Source of the DNA: Polyangiaceae bacterium
Lineage (GTDB): Bacteria > Myxococcota > Polyangia > Polyangiales > Polyangiaceae
Reading direction: 5' to 3'
Assembly: GCA_025936205.1 (NCBI GenBank)
Contig: JAICTU010000241.1
Location: forward strand, 1-13,364
Length of the DNA: 13,364 nucleotides
Shown here: positions 7,005 through 13,364 of the stretch, piece by piece
How the letters are laid out: each line of letters begins with the position of its first letter
Position numbering within the stretch: position 1 is the stretch's first letter
Program-made: the position numbers and the translations under genes
Notes under the pieces: generated by a model
What the model was told of the DNA's origin: nothing
Databases searched by the model: none
The model's input: only the letters and a program-made list of their open reading frames with translations

Positions 7005-8063
7005 CTAATTTAGCAGCTTGGGGCTCACGTCCGTGACGTCTTGCTCTTCGAGCACGGCGCTGAGCTCCCGCTCCAGCGCACCGCTGAGCTCCGTTTCCAC
7101 CGCCTCCAGCGCGCCTGCCAGGCGCTCCAGGTTGCGCTGATAGACGAAGAGGCGCGCGGTGGGGCCTTGCAATATGCTCGGGCTGCGTGAGCTGCCTGCG
7201 AGCGGATGTGGCGGCAAGGAACTCACGGAGATGGAGCTGGGCGAGATGTCGTCGAGCAGGATCAGAGCCCGCGGATCGACGCCGTCGATCACAAACTCGA
7301 TGCCGGGCATGTCCGCCACGTAGATCTCGTCGTGACGGATGAGTTGCCGCAGACGCGGCGGCAAAGCGTCGACCACTCGCCGCACGGTGTGCTCGAACGC
7401 GTCGAGCGAGAGCGACCACTCCGGAACGGGCGCCTCGAGGTCCAGGGCGCGCGCGCGCACGAAGGCTTGCGTCGCCCGGACGCGGTCACCCTGCTCATCT
7501 CGCATCAGGCCGAGATAGTAATACGCCTCCGAGTTGCCGGGTGTGGCCTTGACGGCTTGCTCGATCAACGGGGCAGCGCGATCGATGTCGCCCACCTCGT
7601 AGAGCGCACGACCCACGAGAAAAACGTGGTTGGGATTTTCAAACGGGCCCTCCGGGAATCGAGCACAGAGCGCCTTCGCGTCGTCCATGCGATCCTCGCC
7701 GAGCAGCGCATCGAACTTCAGGAGCAGCGCATCGACGAGCTCGTCGTTGGTCTCCGCCAGCTCCAGCGCGCGATCGCACATCTCGAGCGCTTCCTGATAA
7801 TCGCCCAGCGGGTGGATGTAGACTTCCGCCGCGTTCAGCAGAGCCTCGAAGTACGCCTCATCCAGCGAAAGTGCGTGGTTGTAGTGGCGGATCGCAGCCT
7901 CGAAGTCGCCGCGCAGTGCCGCCGCGTACCCCAGCAGATTGTAGGCCTCCGGCGCCTGCTTGTTGAGCTCGAGTGCACGGCGAGCGGACAGCTCCGCACC
8001 CTGTGAATCCCCGTGTTGAACGAGGTCCCAGCCGCGATCGAGATGTGCCGAGAAGCGATCCAT
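7005..8063 (-). CDS. TPR protein fused to a degenerate zincin-like (PF06262-type) domain
   Basis: The protein has 352 residues. Residues 5-105 and 143-210 form TPR hairpins, for example AYNLLGYAAALRGDFEAAIR followed by HYNHALSLD, and AYYYLGLMRDEQGDRVRATQ. Residues 222-342 resemble the minimal zincin family PF06262: an opening helix FEHTVRRVVDALPPRLRQ, a strand EIYVADMP, a segment RLFVYQRNLERLAG matching the family's 'I-x-lyRrnler' part, and a closing helix. In active members that helix carries HExxH; here the aligned residues are R332-E333-L-S-A336, so both histidines are missing and metal binding is unlikely. Residues 272-300 are a Ser/Pro-rich loop. The likely role is a non-catalytic binding or scaffold protein in the cytoplasm (no signal peptide). 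The TPR part is certain; the zincin relation is my own alignment by eye. The start is supported by the repeat pattern; upstream GAAGAAAAG is a weak ribosome-binding site. The gene runs in the same direction as the L,D-transpeptidase gene, 253 bp downstream of it. Confidence 0.88.
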   Translation of the reverse strand: MDRFSAHLDRGWDLVQHGDSQGAELSARRALELNKQAPEAYNLLGYAAALRGDFEAAIRHYNHALSLDEAYFEALLNAAEVYIHPLGDYQEALEMCDRALELAETNDELVDALLLKFDALLGEDRMDDAKALCARFPEGPFENPNHVFLVGRALYEVGDIDRAAPLIEQAVKATPGNSEAYYYLGLMRDEQGDRVRATQAFVRARALDLEAPVPEWSLSLDAFEHTVRRVVDALPPRLRQLIRHDEIYVADMPGIEFVIDGVDPRALILLDDISPSSISVSSLPPHPLAGSSRSPSILQGPTARLFVYQRNLERLAGALEAVETELSGALERELSAVLEEQDVTDVSPKLLN

Positions 8064-8072
8064 CTTTTCTTC

Positions 8073-8101
8073 GTGATGGTCCTAAGGGCGGGCCAAGTCA
8101 A
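8073..8101 (-). promoter_or_regulatory. Weak sigma-70-like promoter candidate for the TPR/zincin-like gene
   Basis: On the minus strand TTGACT (8101-8096, five of six matches to the -35 consensus) is followed after 17 bases by CATCAC (8078-8073, three of six). Transcription would start only a few bases before the ATG at 8063, leaving almost no leader. That makes the candidate doubtful. Confidence 0.2.
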
Positions 8102-8316
8102 GAGTTGCCTGCGCCCTGTGACCGCGTCGCATCTTTCGCGGCGACGCCCGCGCCTGGAATTCTGCGGGGCACCCCACACCCCGGTTGTAGCACTCGAGCC
8201 CTGCGACCGAGGATCGCCCTCCCGGTCGATCTCCCTGCACGGCCTGGGCGCCAGTGGTTACTCGAGGTCAAGGGCCGGCCAATGGCGGCAGCGAGCGATA
8301 GCTTCGCAGCTTGCTC

Positions 8317-9897
8317 TCAGCGGGGCCGGGGCAGTGGAGTCGAGCCGTCGATCACGACGCGGCTGCCTTTCGAACCAGCCGTGGCCCAGGCGCCGTGCCA
8401 ACCCGCGCGAACCGGCGGGTCCGTGAAGAAGAATAGATACTTCGCATCGAGCGGTGCCAGATTGATACAACCGTGGCTCATGCGCACGCCGTAGTTGCGG
8501 TGCCAGAAAGCACCGTGCAACGCGTACGAGCCTTCGAAGTACATCACATACGGGACGTCTTCGATGCTGTAGGGCAGGTCGCCCGCAGCAGTGCCGTCGC
8601 CGTCCATGGTGGTCGTGACGTGCTTCTCGCGGATCGTCCACTCGCCGCTCGGCGAGCGGTGATCGGTCGTCACGTCGTTGGTCTCTTTGCCGCTGGAGAC
8701 CAGCGTCGCGTACACGGGCCGCTCGCCCACCAGTGCCACCAGGGTCTGCGTGCGCAGATCCACCGAGACCCATCGCTCGTCCGCCGCCAAGTTGGCCGGC
8801 AACTGCGCGGGCGCGCTCGCCACGCGCACCTGATCCGCTTGAACCCAGTCCTGGTCTGCCGTCTGCAGGTAGCTGTGGCCGGCGAGATCCAGCTTCTCGC
8901 CCGTCAAGTGAACGGGTTGAAGCTTGGCGAGCGTGCCGACCTGCTTCACACTGCCGCGATCGATGTGGTAGCGAGGACGGCTGTCGCGCGACCCGTACAC
9001 GAAGGCGAGCGGAAGGGTGAGCGCCTCGTCGAGCTCGACCCCGTGAAAGTTCGAGCCTTCGACTGCGACGAAGCGATCCTTGGGCGCAACCATACCCTTG
9101 GTCGTCTTGTACCAGCTGCGGGAACCCCACTCGAACTCGCGATCGACGGCGATGTAGAAGCCCTGAACCAGGCGCCGCGCCAGCAGACCATCGGATTCCG
9201 TCGAGAGCTCGGCCAGGCGCACCTGGCTCAGCTGAACGCGATCGCGCTGCCACCAGGGTCGATCGCTGGAGTCCGCAGCGGGCGTGTCGCGCTCCGGGTG
9301 TGCTTCATAGGTCGCCATCTGGTCGACGGACGGCACCGAGTTGTAGAGCGGCGTGCCGTTGCGCGCGTTGCGCGCGTACGGGTACGGAAGAATGGCGTCC
9401 AGATTCGGCGGGGTGGCGCTGAGGCGCGCGCGCGGGTCTTCCTGATCGATCGTGCCTTCACTCGAACAGATGAAGCCGCCCTGGACACCTTCGTACCAGC
9501 CGCTGCGGCAGGCGTCGTTCACGACCTTCTCGGGCAGTACGGGAATGCGCCCGCCGTTGCGAGCGTAACCGACCTTGAGGGCCCGATCTGCGACGGGCTG
9601 AGCGTAGATGCCCGTGGAGCCCGTGATCACCGTGAAGAAGGGACCGGGCCAGGGCGCCGCCGCGTCCGCTCCGGCGTCCGCCGGCTCAGCGACTTCCGCG
9701 CCAGGTGCGGTGCTGGACCCGGCGTCGCGTGTGGCTCGCGCGCTGGGCTCCGCCGGTGTCGCGACCAGCACGCCCTCCGTGCGCGGCCGAGGTTCGTGGC
9801 GCTGCTCGTCCATGCAACCACCGGCGCAGCCGAGGGCCGAGCCGAGCGAGAGAACGAACGCCAGCCGCCAGAGGTTGGGCTCCGGTGGGCGGAACAT
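8317..9897 (-). CDS. Predicted lipoprotein L,D-transpeptidase (YkuD domain)
   Basis: From ATG at 9897 the protein has 526 residues. The N-terminus has RR-flanked hydrophobic residues ending in SALGC (Cys24), a plausible lipobox, with a second Cys at 28, so it is probably a lipoprotein. Residues 27-85 are an Ala/Pro/Glu-rich linker. Residues about 87-150 look like an SH3-type segment (FFTVITGSTGIYAQP, then WYEGVQGGFICSSEG). The C-terminal YkuD domain spans about 370-510. It carries HGAFWH (His461) and SHGCIN (His475, catalytic Cys477). This family makes 3-3 peptidoglycan cross-links or attaches proteins to peptidoglycan in the periplasm, using a cysteine rather than a serine nucleophile. The large middle region (150-370) is family-atypical and may bind wall polymers. 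An upstream in-frame ATG at 9933 would prefix 12 charged residues to the signal peptide and is disfavoured. The gene diverges from the TonB-like gene across about 220 bp. Confidence 0.93.
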   Translation of the reverse strand: MFRPPEPNLWRLAFVLSLGSALGCAGGCMDEQRHEPRPRTEGVLVATPAEPSARATRDAGSSTAPGAEVAEPADAGADAAAPWPGPFFTVITGSTGIYAQPVADRALKVGYARNGGRIPVLPEKVVNDACRSGWYEGVQGGFICSSEGTIDQEDPRARLSATPPNLDAILPYPYARNARNGTPLYNSVPSVDQMATYEAHPERDTPAADSSDRPWWQRDRVQLSQVRLAELSTESDGLLARRLVQGFYIAVDREFEWGSRSWYKTTKGMVAPKDRFVAVEGSNFHGVELDEALTLPLAFVYGSRDSRPRYHIDRGSVKQVGTLAKLQPVHLTGEKLDLAGHSYLQTADQDWVQADQVRVASAPAQLPANLAADERWVSVDLRTQTLVALVGERPVYATLVSSGKETNDVTTDHRSPSGEWTIREKHVTTTMDGDGTAAGDLPYSIEDVPYVMYFEGSYALHGAFWHRNYGVRMSHGCINLAPLDAKYLFFFTDPPVRAGWHGAWATAGSKGSRVVIDGSTPLPRPR

Positions 9898-9903
9898 GGG
9901 AGA

Positions 9904-9908
9904 CTCTC
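9904..9908 (-). promoter_or_regulatory. Ribosome-binding site that fixes the L,D-transpeptidase start
   Basis: GAGAG on the minus strand lies six bases before the ATG at 9897. It supports this start over the in-frame ATG at 9933 and gives a clean lipoprotein signal peptide. Confidence 0.55.
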
Positions 9909-10118
9909 TGTGACGGTGTGTGCGGTACAGCATCTCTCGAGCAGGGCGCGTTCCAGAGACCTGCCGTCCACAACGGAATGGCCTTTCGGCCGAACTGGTG
10001 AGGCTGGCGCCTGGGACCCGCGTAGGCCCATGCTAGGAGAACTCGAAGGATTCGTCACGGTTCCAGCGGAATCTGGGACGAGCGGCGCGGACAGGGCGCG
10101 GGAGCGCTGCCTCAGGTG

Positions 10119-11432
10119 ATGCTGAAACAGACCTCCGATCGAGGCGCAAGGAGCAGACGTTCGGGGCGGGTGCTCACCTGGGCCATGTCGCTGTCGTTGG
10201 CGCTGCATGTGGCGCTCACGCCAGCGGCGGCGTGGATCGGCTTGTTCGCGTGGTTCTTCCACACCAGCGAGGAAGACACGTCCGATGCGGAACAATTGAC
10301 CTCGATCCCGATCACCTGGCTGGGGGAGGAAGAGCTCGAACCGGAGGTCCCCGCGCCCGCACCCGCGCTGACCGCCCCGGTGGCGATGACAGAGGCTCCC
10401 AGCGAAACGCGGACCCCTCCGGTGGCGCCGAGCCCGCCGCCCGCCCCACCGCGGCCTCCGCCGCCCGAGGAGAAGCCGGAGCCCCGGGAGAAACCCAAGG
10501 CTGCAGCGGGGGGTCCCGACATTGCCCACCCGGTAGCCATATCGGGGGTGCAGTCGGAGCTTGTCGACAGCAATGCCAACGTCAATCTGCTGCTGCTCAG
10601 CGATCGCGTGCGCGCCCATCCGCTCGGTCCCCGCATCGGCAAGCTGCTGACGGACTTCCCCCAGTGGAGCAGCTTCTTTGCAACGGCGGAGATCGATCCC
10701 ATCCGCGACTTGAATCGCATGCTGATCGTGGGACCCGAGTTCCGGCGCTCCGCGGACGTGGTCGCCATCATTCAACACCGCCTCGGGCGCGAGGTGCTGC
10801 GCAAGGCGATCGATCGCCTGGTGCAACGTACGCCCCATGGGCGCTGGCTCAAGGCCAAGATACCAGCGGCCCGCGCGCACGCCGATCGCGCCGAGCGGCT
10901 CTTTGTCTTGCCCAGCCCGAATCTGCTGGTGGTGGCGCCGCTGCACCTGGAGAAGCAGCTGCTCTCCGCGCCCCCACTGAAGTTTCCCGCGCCCGACGGC
11001 AGGGAAGCTCTGGTCTTGCACGTGCGCTCGCCTGCGCATGCGCTGCGCGGCTTGCCGCTGGGCTTGCCCGACTCGATCGCCTGGCTACGGCTGGACGTGA
11101 CGGTGCTGGAGAACGGCGGGGCCGAGCTGAGAGTCACGGCGGAGGACGCGAGCCCGGAGCTCGCGCGCAGCCACGGCCAGAGCCTGTCGCTCGCGATCAA
11201 TGCGCTCACCAACCCCGATCTCGGTGCGCTCGGCGCGCTGCTCGGCATGCGCTCGATCGCGTTCATCGATCGGATCGAGCTGCGCTCAGCGGGAACGCGC
11301 ATCTCCGGTCAGGTCGAGGTGAGCCGCGCTCAGCTCGAACGCCTGATGAGCCTCGCGGAAGAGCTGCTCGGGGAGTGGAACGGCGCACGCGACGCGCGAC
11401 CAAATTTGGCCCATCCGTCGTCTCCCAGGTAG
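10119..11432 (+). CDS. Inner-membrane protein with TonB-like N-terminus and unrecognised C-terminal domain
   Basis: The protein has 437 residues from ATG at 10119 (a GTG at 10116 would add one residue). A basic N-terminus (RGARSRRSGR) leads into one membrane helix, residues 23-47 (WAMSLSLALHVALTPAAAWI and following). The helix carries Ser26-x3-His30, matching the Ser/His pair of the TonB helix that contacts ExbB/ExbD. Residues 70-127 are a Pro/Glu/Ala-rich stretch typical of TonB periplasmic spacers. The C-terminal 280 residues are not a TonB domain: they are longer and lack its YP-type motif. They alternate helices and strands (LNRMLIVGPEF, then ERLFVLPSPNLLVVAP, then IAFIDRIELRSAGTRISGQVEV). 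The topology inferred is N-in with a large periplasmic domain. The function is unknown. Partners exbB/exbD are not in the window. It is followed 32 nt later by a small gene on the same strand, probably co-transcribed, and diverges from the L,D-transpeptidase gene. Confidence 0.85.
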   Translation: MLKQTSDRGARSRRSGRVLTWAMSLSLALHVALTPAAAWIGLFAWFFHTSEEDTSDAEQLTSIPITWLGEEELEPEVPAPAPALTAPVAMTEAPSETRTPPVAPSPPPAPPRPPPPEEKPEPREKPKAAAGGPDIAHPVAISGVQSELVDSNANVNLLLLSDRVRAHPLGPRIGKLLTDFPQWSSFFATAEIDPIRDLNRMLIVGPEFRRSADVVAIIQHRLGREVLRKAIDRLVQRTPHGRWLKAKIPAARAHADRAERLFVLPSPNLLVVAPLHLEKQLLSAPPLKFPAPDGREALVLHVRSPAHALRGLPLGLPDSIAWLRLDVTVLENGGAELRVTAEDASPELARSHGQSLSLAINALTNPDLGALGALLGMRSIAFIDRIELRSAGTRISGQVEVSRAQLERLMSLAEELLGEWNGARDARPNLAHPSSPR

Positions 11433-11447
11433 TCGTACATCCTCTCC

Positions 11448-11454
11448 AAAGGAG
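11448..11454 (+). promoter_or_regulatory. Strong ribosome-binding site of the small unknown gene
   Basis: AAAGGAG lies 10 bases before the ATG at 11465. It fixes this start and argues against the out-of-frame ATG at 11458. It lies inside the 32-nt gap after the TonB-like gene, which supports a two-gene operon. Confidence 0.7.
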
Positions 11455-11464
11455 CGGATGACAC

Positions 11465-11830
11465 ATGTCTCGAGCAAACCCTGACGCTTGGCTCCCGACT
11501 CTCCGAAGGCTGCTCGCCGAAGCATTCGCGCTGCATCAGAAGGGCGCGGCGGGAGTACCGCTCGGGCGCGCCTACGGCGCGGCAGATGGCTTCATGCTCG
11601 CGCTGATCGAGCTGGGCGCCACCAACCCGAAGGAGCTCAGCGCATTGGTCGCCGACGAGCGCTTCCGCTTGATGGGGCCTGCGACGCGCATTCTGGTGGA
11701 CAAGGAGTCCAATCGCCGTGAGGAGGCGCGACCTTTCGTCGGGATCAGCAGCACGCGCGTTGGCGCGGCCGCTGACGATGCCGCCGCGAGCGCCGCTACA
11801 GTGCGTGAGGATGAAGGGTGCGCTGCGTGA
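11465..11830 (+). CDS. Small soluble protein of unknown function
   Basis: The frame encodes 121 residues with a strong ribosome-binding site and good third-position GC bias. Residues 1-80 are mostly helical with no signal peptide or membrane segment; the compact part is WLPTLRRLLAEAFALHQKG, then GRAYGAADGFMLALIELG, then LSALVADERFRLMGPATRIL. Residues 85-121 are Ala/Arg/Asp-rich and probably disordered. I do not recognise the family. It follows the TonB-like gene by 32 nt on the same strand, so a shared transcript is likely. Its last 35 bases overlap tail-to-tail with the end of the PfkB kinase gene on the other strand, so part of the low-complexity C-terminus is constrained by the opposing gene. 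Confidence 0.72.
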   Translation: MSRANPDAWLPTLRRLLAEAFALHQKGAAGVPLGRAYGAADGFMLALIELGATNPKELSALVADERFRLMGPATRILVDKESNRREEARPFVGISSTRVGAAADDAAASAATVREDEGCAA

Positions 11831-12800
11831 GCTCCGCCAGTCGCGTCTCCGGACGCGCGCCGTAGTGACCGATCACCTCGGCTGCGGCGATGGCTCCGCG
11901 CCGACCTGACTCGGCCAGCGACTGGCCGTGAGTCATACCGAACAGCACGCCGGCGGCATACAAGTCACCCGCGCCCGTCGTGTCCACCACGCTCGGGAGC
12001 GGCTCCGCAGCGATCTCCACCTGCTCACTGCCGGCGATCAGCAGGCTGCCCTTCGCGCCTCGCGTGAGCACCGCGAGCGAGGTGTGCCGGCGCGCGCACT
12101 GCGCTGCTGCCTCGAAGGAGTCGGTCTGATACAGGCTTTTGATCTCGGCCTCGTTCGCGAACAGAATGTCGACGTGATGGGACACGAGCTCCAGAAAAGA
12201 CTCGCGGTGCCGATCGACACAGAAGCTGTCGGAGAGCGATAGCGCCACCTGGCGACCTGCGGCCCCAGCCAAGCGCGCCGCGTGCAGGAACGCCTCTTTG
12301 GCGCGAGGCCGATCCCAGAGATAGCCCTCCAGGTAGGTGACCTTGCCGCGCCGGATCAGCTCCTCATCGATGTCCTCGGGACCGAGATCGACGCAAGCGC
12401 CCAGGTACGTGTTCATGGTGCGCTGAGCGTCCGGCGTGACCAGGATCAGACAGCGCGCCGTGGGCGCACCCGAGCTGGCGGCGGCGACCGCCAACTGCAC
12501 ACCGATGGCGCGCAGATCGTGACAGAAAATTTCGCCGAGCTGATCGCGGCGCACGCGGCCGATGTACTCGGGACGTCCGCCCAGGGAAGCGACGCCTGCC
12601 ATCGTATTGGCAGCGGAACCCCCGGACGTTTCCTGCGCCGGCGCCATGGCCGTGTACAAGGCTTGCGCTTCCGTCTCATCGATCAGGCGCATCGCGCCCT
12701 TGATCAGGCTGTGCCGAGCCAGGAATTCGTCGCCCGTCCGCGCTACGACGTCCACGATGGCGTTGCCCACGCCCACGACGTCGAGTTCACCGCTGCTCAT
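11796..12800 (-). CDS. PfkB-family kinase, adenosine-kinase type
   Basis: The 334-residue protein has the PfkB layout: GNAIVDV at 12-18, substrate-binding SGGSAANT (59-66), a lid region around EYIGRVRRDQLG, ANEAE (215-219), and the C-terminal anion-hole and catalytic motif DTTGAGDLYAAG (273-284) with Asp279 as the likely base. The spellings YLEGYLWD, LSDSFCVDRHRE and the final EVIGHYGARPE recall the proteobacterial branch annotated as adenosine kinase, which phosphorylates adenosine to AMP with ATP in the cytoplasm. Ribokinase-type activity on another nucleoside or sugar cannot be excluded. It lies 102 nt downstream of the mtnP gene on the same strand, which fits nucleoside salvage and suggests co-expression. 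A GAGG about 13 bases before the ATG is a poor ribosome-binding site. Its 3' end overlaps the opposing small gene by 35 bp. Confidence 0.93.
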   Translation of the reverse strand: MSSGELDVVGVGNAIVDVVARTGDEFLARHSLIKGAMRLIDETEAQALYTAMAPAQETSGGSAANTMAGVASLGGRPEYIGRVRRDQLGEIFCHDLRAIGVQLAVAAASSGAPTARCLILVTPDAQRTMNTYLGACVDLGPEDIDEELIRRGKVTYLEGYLWDRPRAKEAFLHAARLAGAAGRQVALSLSDSFCVDRHRESFLELVSHHVDILFANEAEIKSLYQTDSFEAAAQCARRHTSLAVLTRGAKGSLLIAGSEQVEIAAEPLPSVVDTTGAGDLYAAGVLFGMTHGQSLAESGRRGAIAAAEVIGHYGARPETRLAELTQRTLHPHAL

Positions 12801-12902
12801 TTCGCGAGATCAACCTCACAAACAGGGCAGCGGTCAAGAGGAGCAGGCCTTCCACCCGTCAGATATTGTCCCGGGGCGCGGGGCTCCCGGCAGTAATTGC
12901 GG

Positions 12903-13364
12903 CTATTTCGCCAGCAGCCGTTTTTCCAGTAGCCAGGAAAGGCGGGTGGCGACCTCGGGGGTGAGTGCGTTCAGCGGCGTCAGGAGCGCATGGCGCGTCG
13001 CTCCGAACGCCGGGCTCTGTTCGGGCGGGGGAAGGAGTCCAGCCAGTTGCGCCACCGTGCTCCGCGCCAGATCGGCGTTCTGCTTCAAGACGGTCAGGAT
13101 CGCCTGCACGTCCACGTCGGCCTCCGACTCATGCCAGCAGTCATAGTCCGTGGCCAGGGCCAGCGTCGCGTAAGGGAGCTCCGCCTCGCGGGCGAGCTTC
13201 GCCTCCGGCATGGCGGTCATGCCGATCACGCTGACCCCCCATTGCCGGTAGAGCAGGCTTTCGGCGCGTGTCGAAAATTGCGGACCTTCCATGCACACGT
13301 AGGTGCCGCCGCGATGCACGCGCGCCCCGGCAGCTTCGCTGGCTTGGGCCAGGGCTGAGGCCAG
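12903..13364 (-). CDS. mtnP: S-methyl-5'-thioadenosine phosphorylase, 5' end outside the window
   Basis: The C-terminal 153 residues of the enzyme are present; the frame stays open to the window edge, so the start lies beyond 13364. The sequence GGTYVCMEGPQFSTRAES is a hallmark of the purine phosphorylase PNP/MTAP group. IGMTAMPEAKLAREAELPYA then TDYDCWHESEADV carry the Asp residues that in MTA phosphorylases recognise the 6-amino group of adenine, favouring MtnP over guanosine/inosine phosphorylase. The reaction is 5'-methylthioadenosine plus phosphate to adenine plus methylthioribose 1-phosphate, in polyamine by-product recycling and methionine salvage. An internal GTG at 13319 is not the true start, since the conserved frame continues upstream (QASEAAGARVHRGG). 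The adenosine-kinase-like gene follows on the same strand. Confidence 0.95.
   Translation of the reverse strand: MASALAQASEAAGARVHRGGTYVCMEGPQFSTRAESLLYRQWGVSVIGMTAMPEAKLAREAELPYATLALATDYDCWHESEADVDVQAILTVLKQNADLARSTVAQLAGLLPPPEQSPAFGATRHALLTPLNALTPEVATRLSWLLEKRLLAK

Noticed and set aside
9898..9933. Upstream ATG at 9933 for the L,D-transpeptidase
   Set aside because: It would place a charged 12-residue prefix before the lipoprotein signal peptide; the ATG at 9897 has a ribosome-binding site.
10040..10070. GGAAC-type ECF sigma -35 element on the minus strand upstream of the L,D-transpeptidase gene
   Set aside because: No convincing -10 partner at the right spacing, and it lies about 165 bases from the start codon.
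8473..10119. 548-codon open frame on the plus strand
   Set aside because: Antisense shadow of the L,D-transpeptidase gene; the product has no recognisable motif, whereas the minus strand has a full catalytic site and lipobox.
9627..11039. 470-codon open frame on the minus strand
   Set aside because: Crosses the divergent intergenic region and lies antisense to the TonB-like gene; no domain and Arg-rich composition.
12860..12895. GC-rich imperfect inverted repeat between mtnP and the kinase gene
   Set aside because: The stem CCGGG/CCCGG is short in a GC-rich setting and has no T-tract; not supported as a terminator.
12903..13319. Complete 138-codon frame starting at GTG 13319
   Set aside because: The conserved MtnP sequence continues upstream of this GTG to the window edge, so the gene is 5'-partial rather than short.

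Overview
The window is GC-rich DNA (mostly about 65 percent or more by eye) with long antisense open frames, strong G/C third-position bias in the real genes, several TPR proteins, and envelope proteins with Ala/Pro/Gly-rich linkers. This fits a large-genome myxobacterium, most likely Polyangiales (Sorangium/Polyangium type). That assignment is an inference from style and gene families; no rRNA or other marker gene is present. No tRNA, rRNA, CRISPR array, insertion sequence or phage gene was seen.

Layout. Positions 1-2007 (minus strand): a TolC-type outer-membrane efflux protein whose 3' end leaves the window, then a short TPR protein whose C-terminal frame looks disturbed. Positions 2008-2983: about 1 kb without a convincing gene, holding an 11-bp tandem repeat. 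Positions 2984-5638 (minus): a 704-residue DEAD-box RNA helicase with a DbpA-type RNA-binding domain and a long charged linker, preceded 63 nt upstream by a small membrane-anchored protein. Positions 5762-6793 (plus): a long-chain polyprenyl diphosphate synthase. It converges on a minus-strand gene (7005-8063) for TPR repeats joined to what looks like a zincin-type domain that has lost its zinc-binding residues. Positions 8317-9897 (minus): a predicted lipoprotein L,D-transpeptidase. Divergent from it, positions 10119-11830 (plus) hold a protein with a TonB-like energising helix and an unrecognised C-terminal domain, followed by a small unknown protein. That small gene overlaps tail-to-tail with a minus-strand adenosine-kinase-like PfkB gene (11796-12800). 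Upstream of the kinase is a 5'-methylthioadenosine phosphorylase gene (12903 to beyond the window).

How the genes relate. Much of the content is housekeeping: RNA remodelling, isoprenoid quinone or carrier side-chain synthesis, peptidoglycan cross-linking, and purine/methylthioadenosine salvage (mtnP plus the kinase). The envelope theme (TolC-like protein, L,D-transpeptidase, TonB-like protein) recurs, but nothing in the sequence ties these genes into one system. I do not see a clear undescribed defence or mobile system. The most interesting items are the TPR/degenerate-zincin fusion, the TonB-like N-terminus on a non-TonB C-terminal domain, the possible +1 frameshift or alternative tail of the first TPR gene, and the 11-bp repeat in the empty kilobase.
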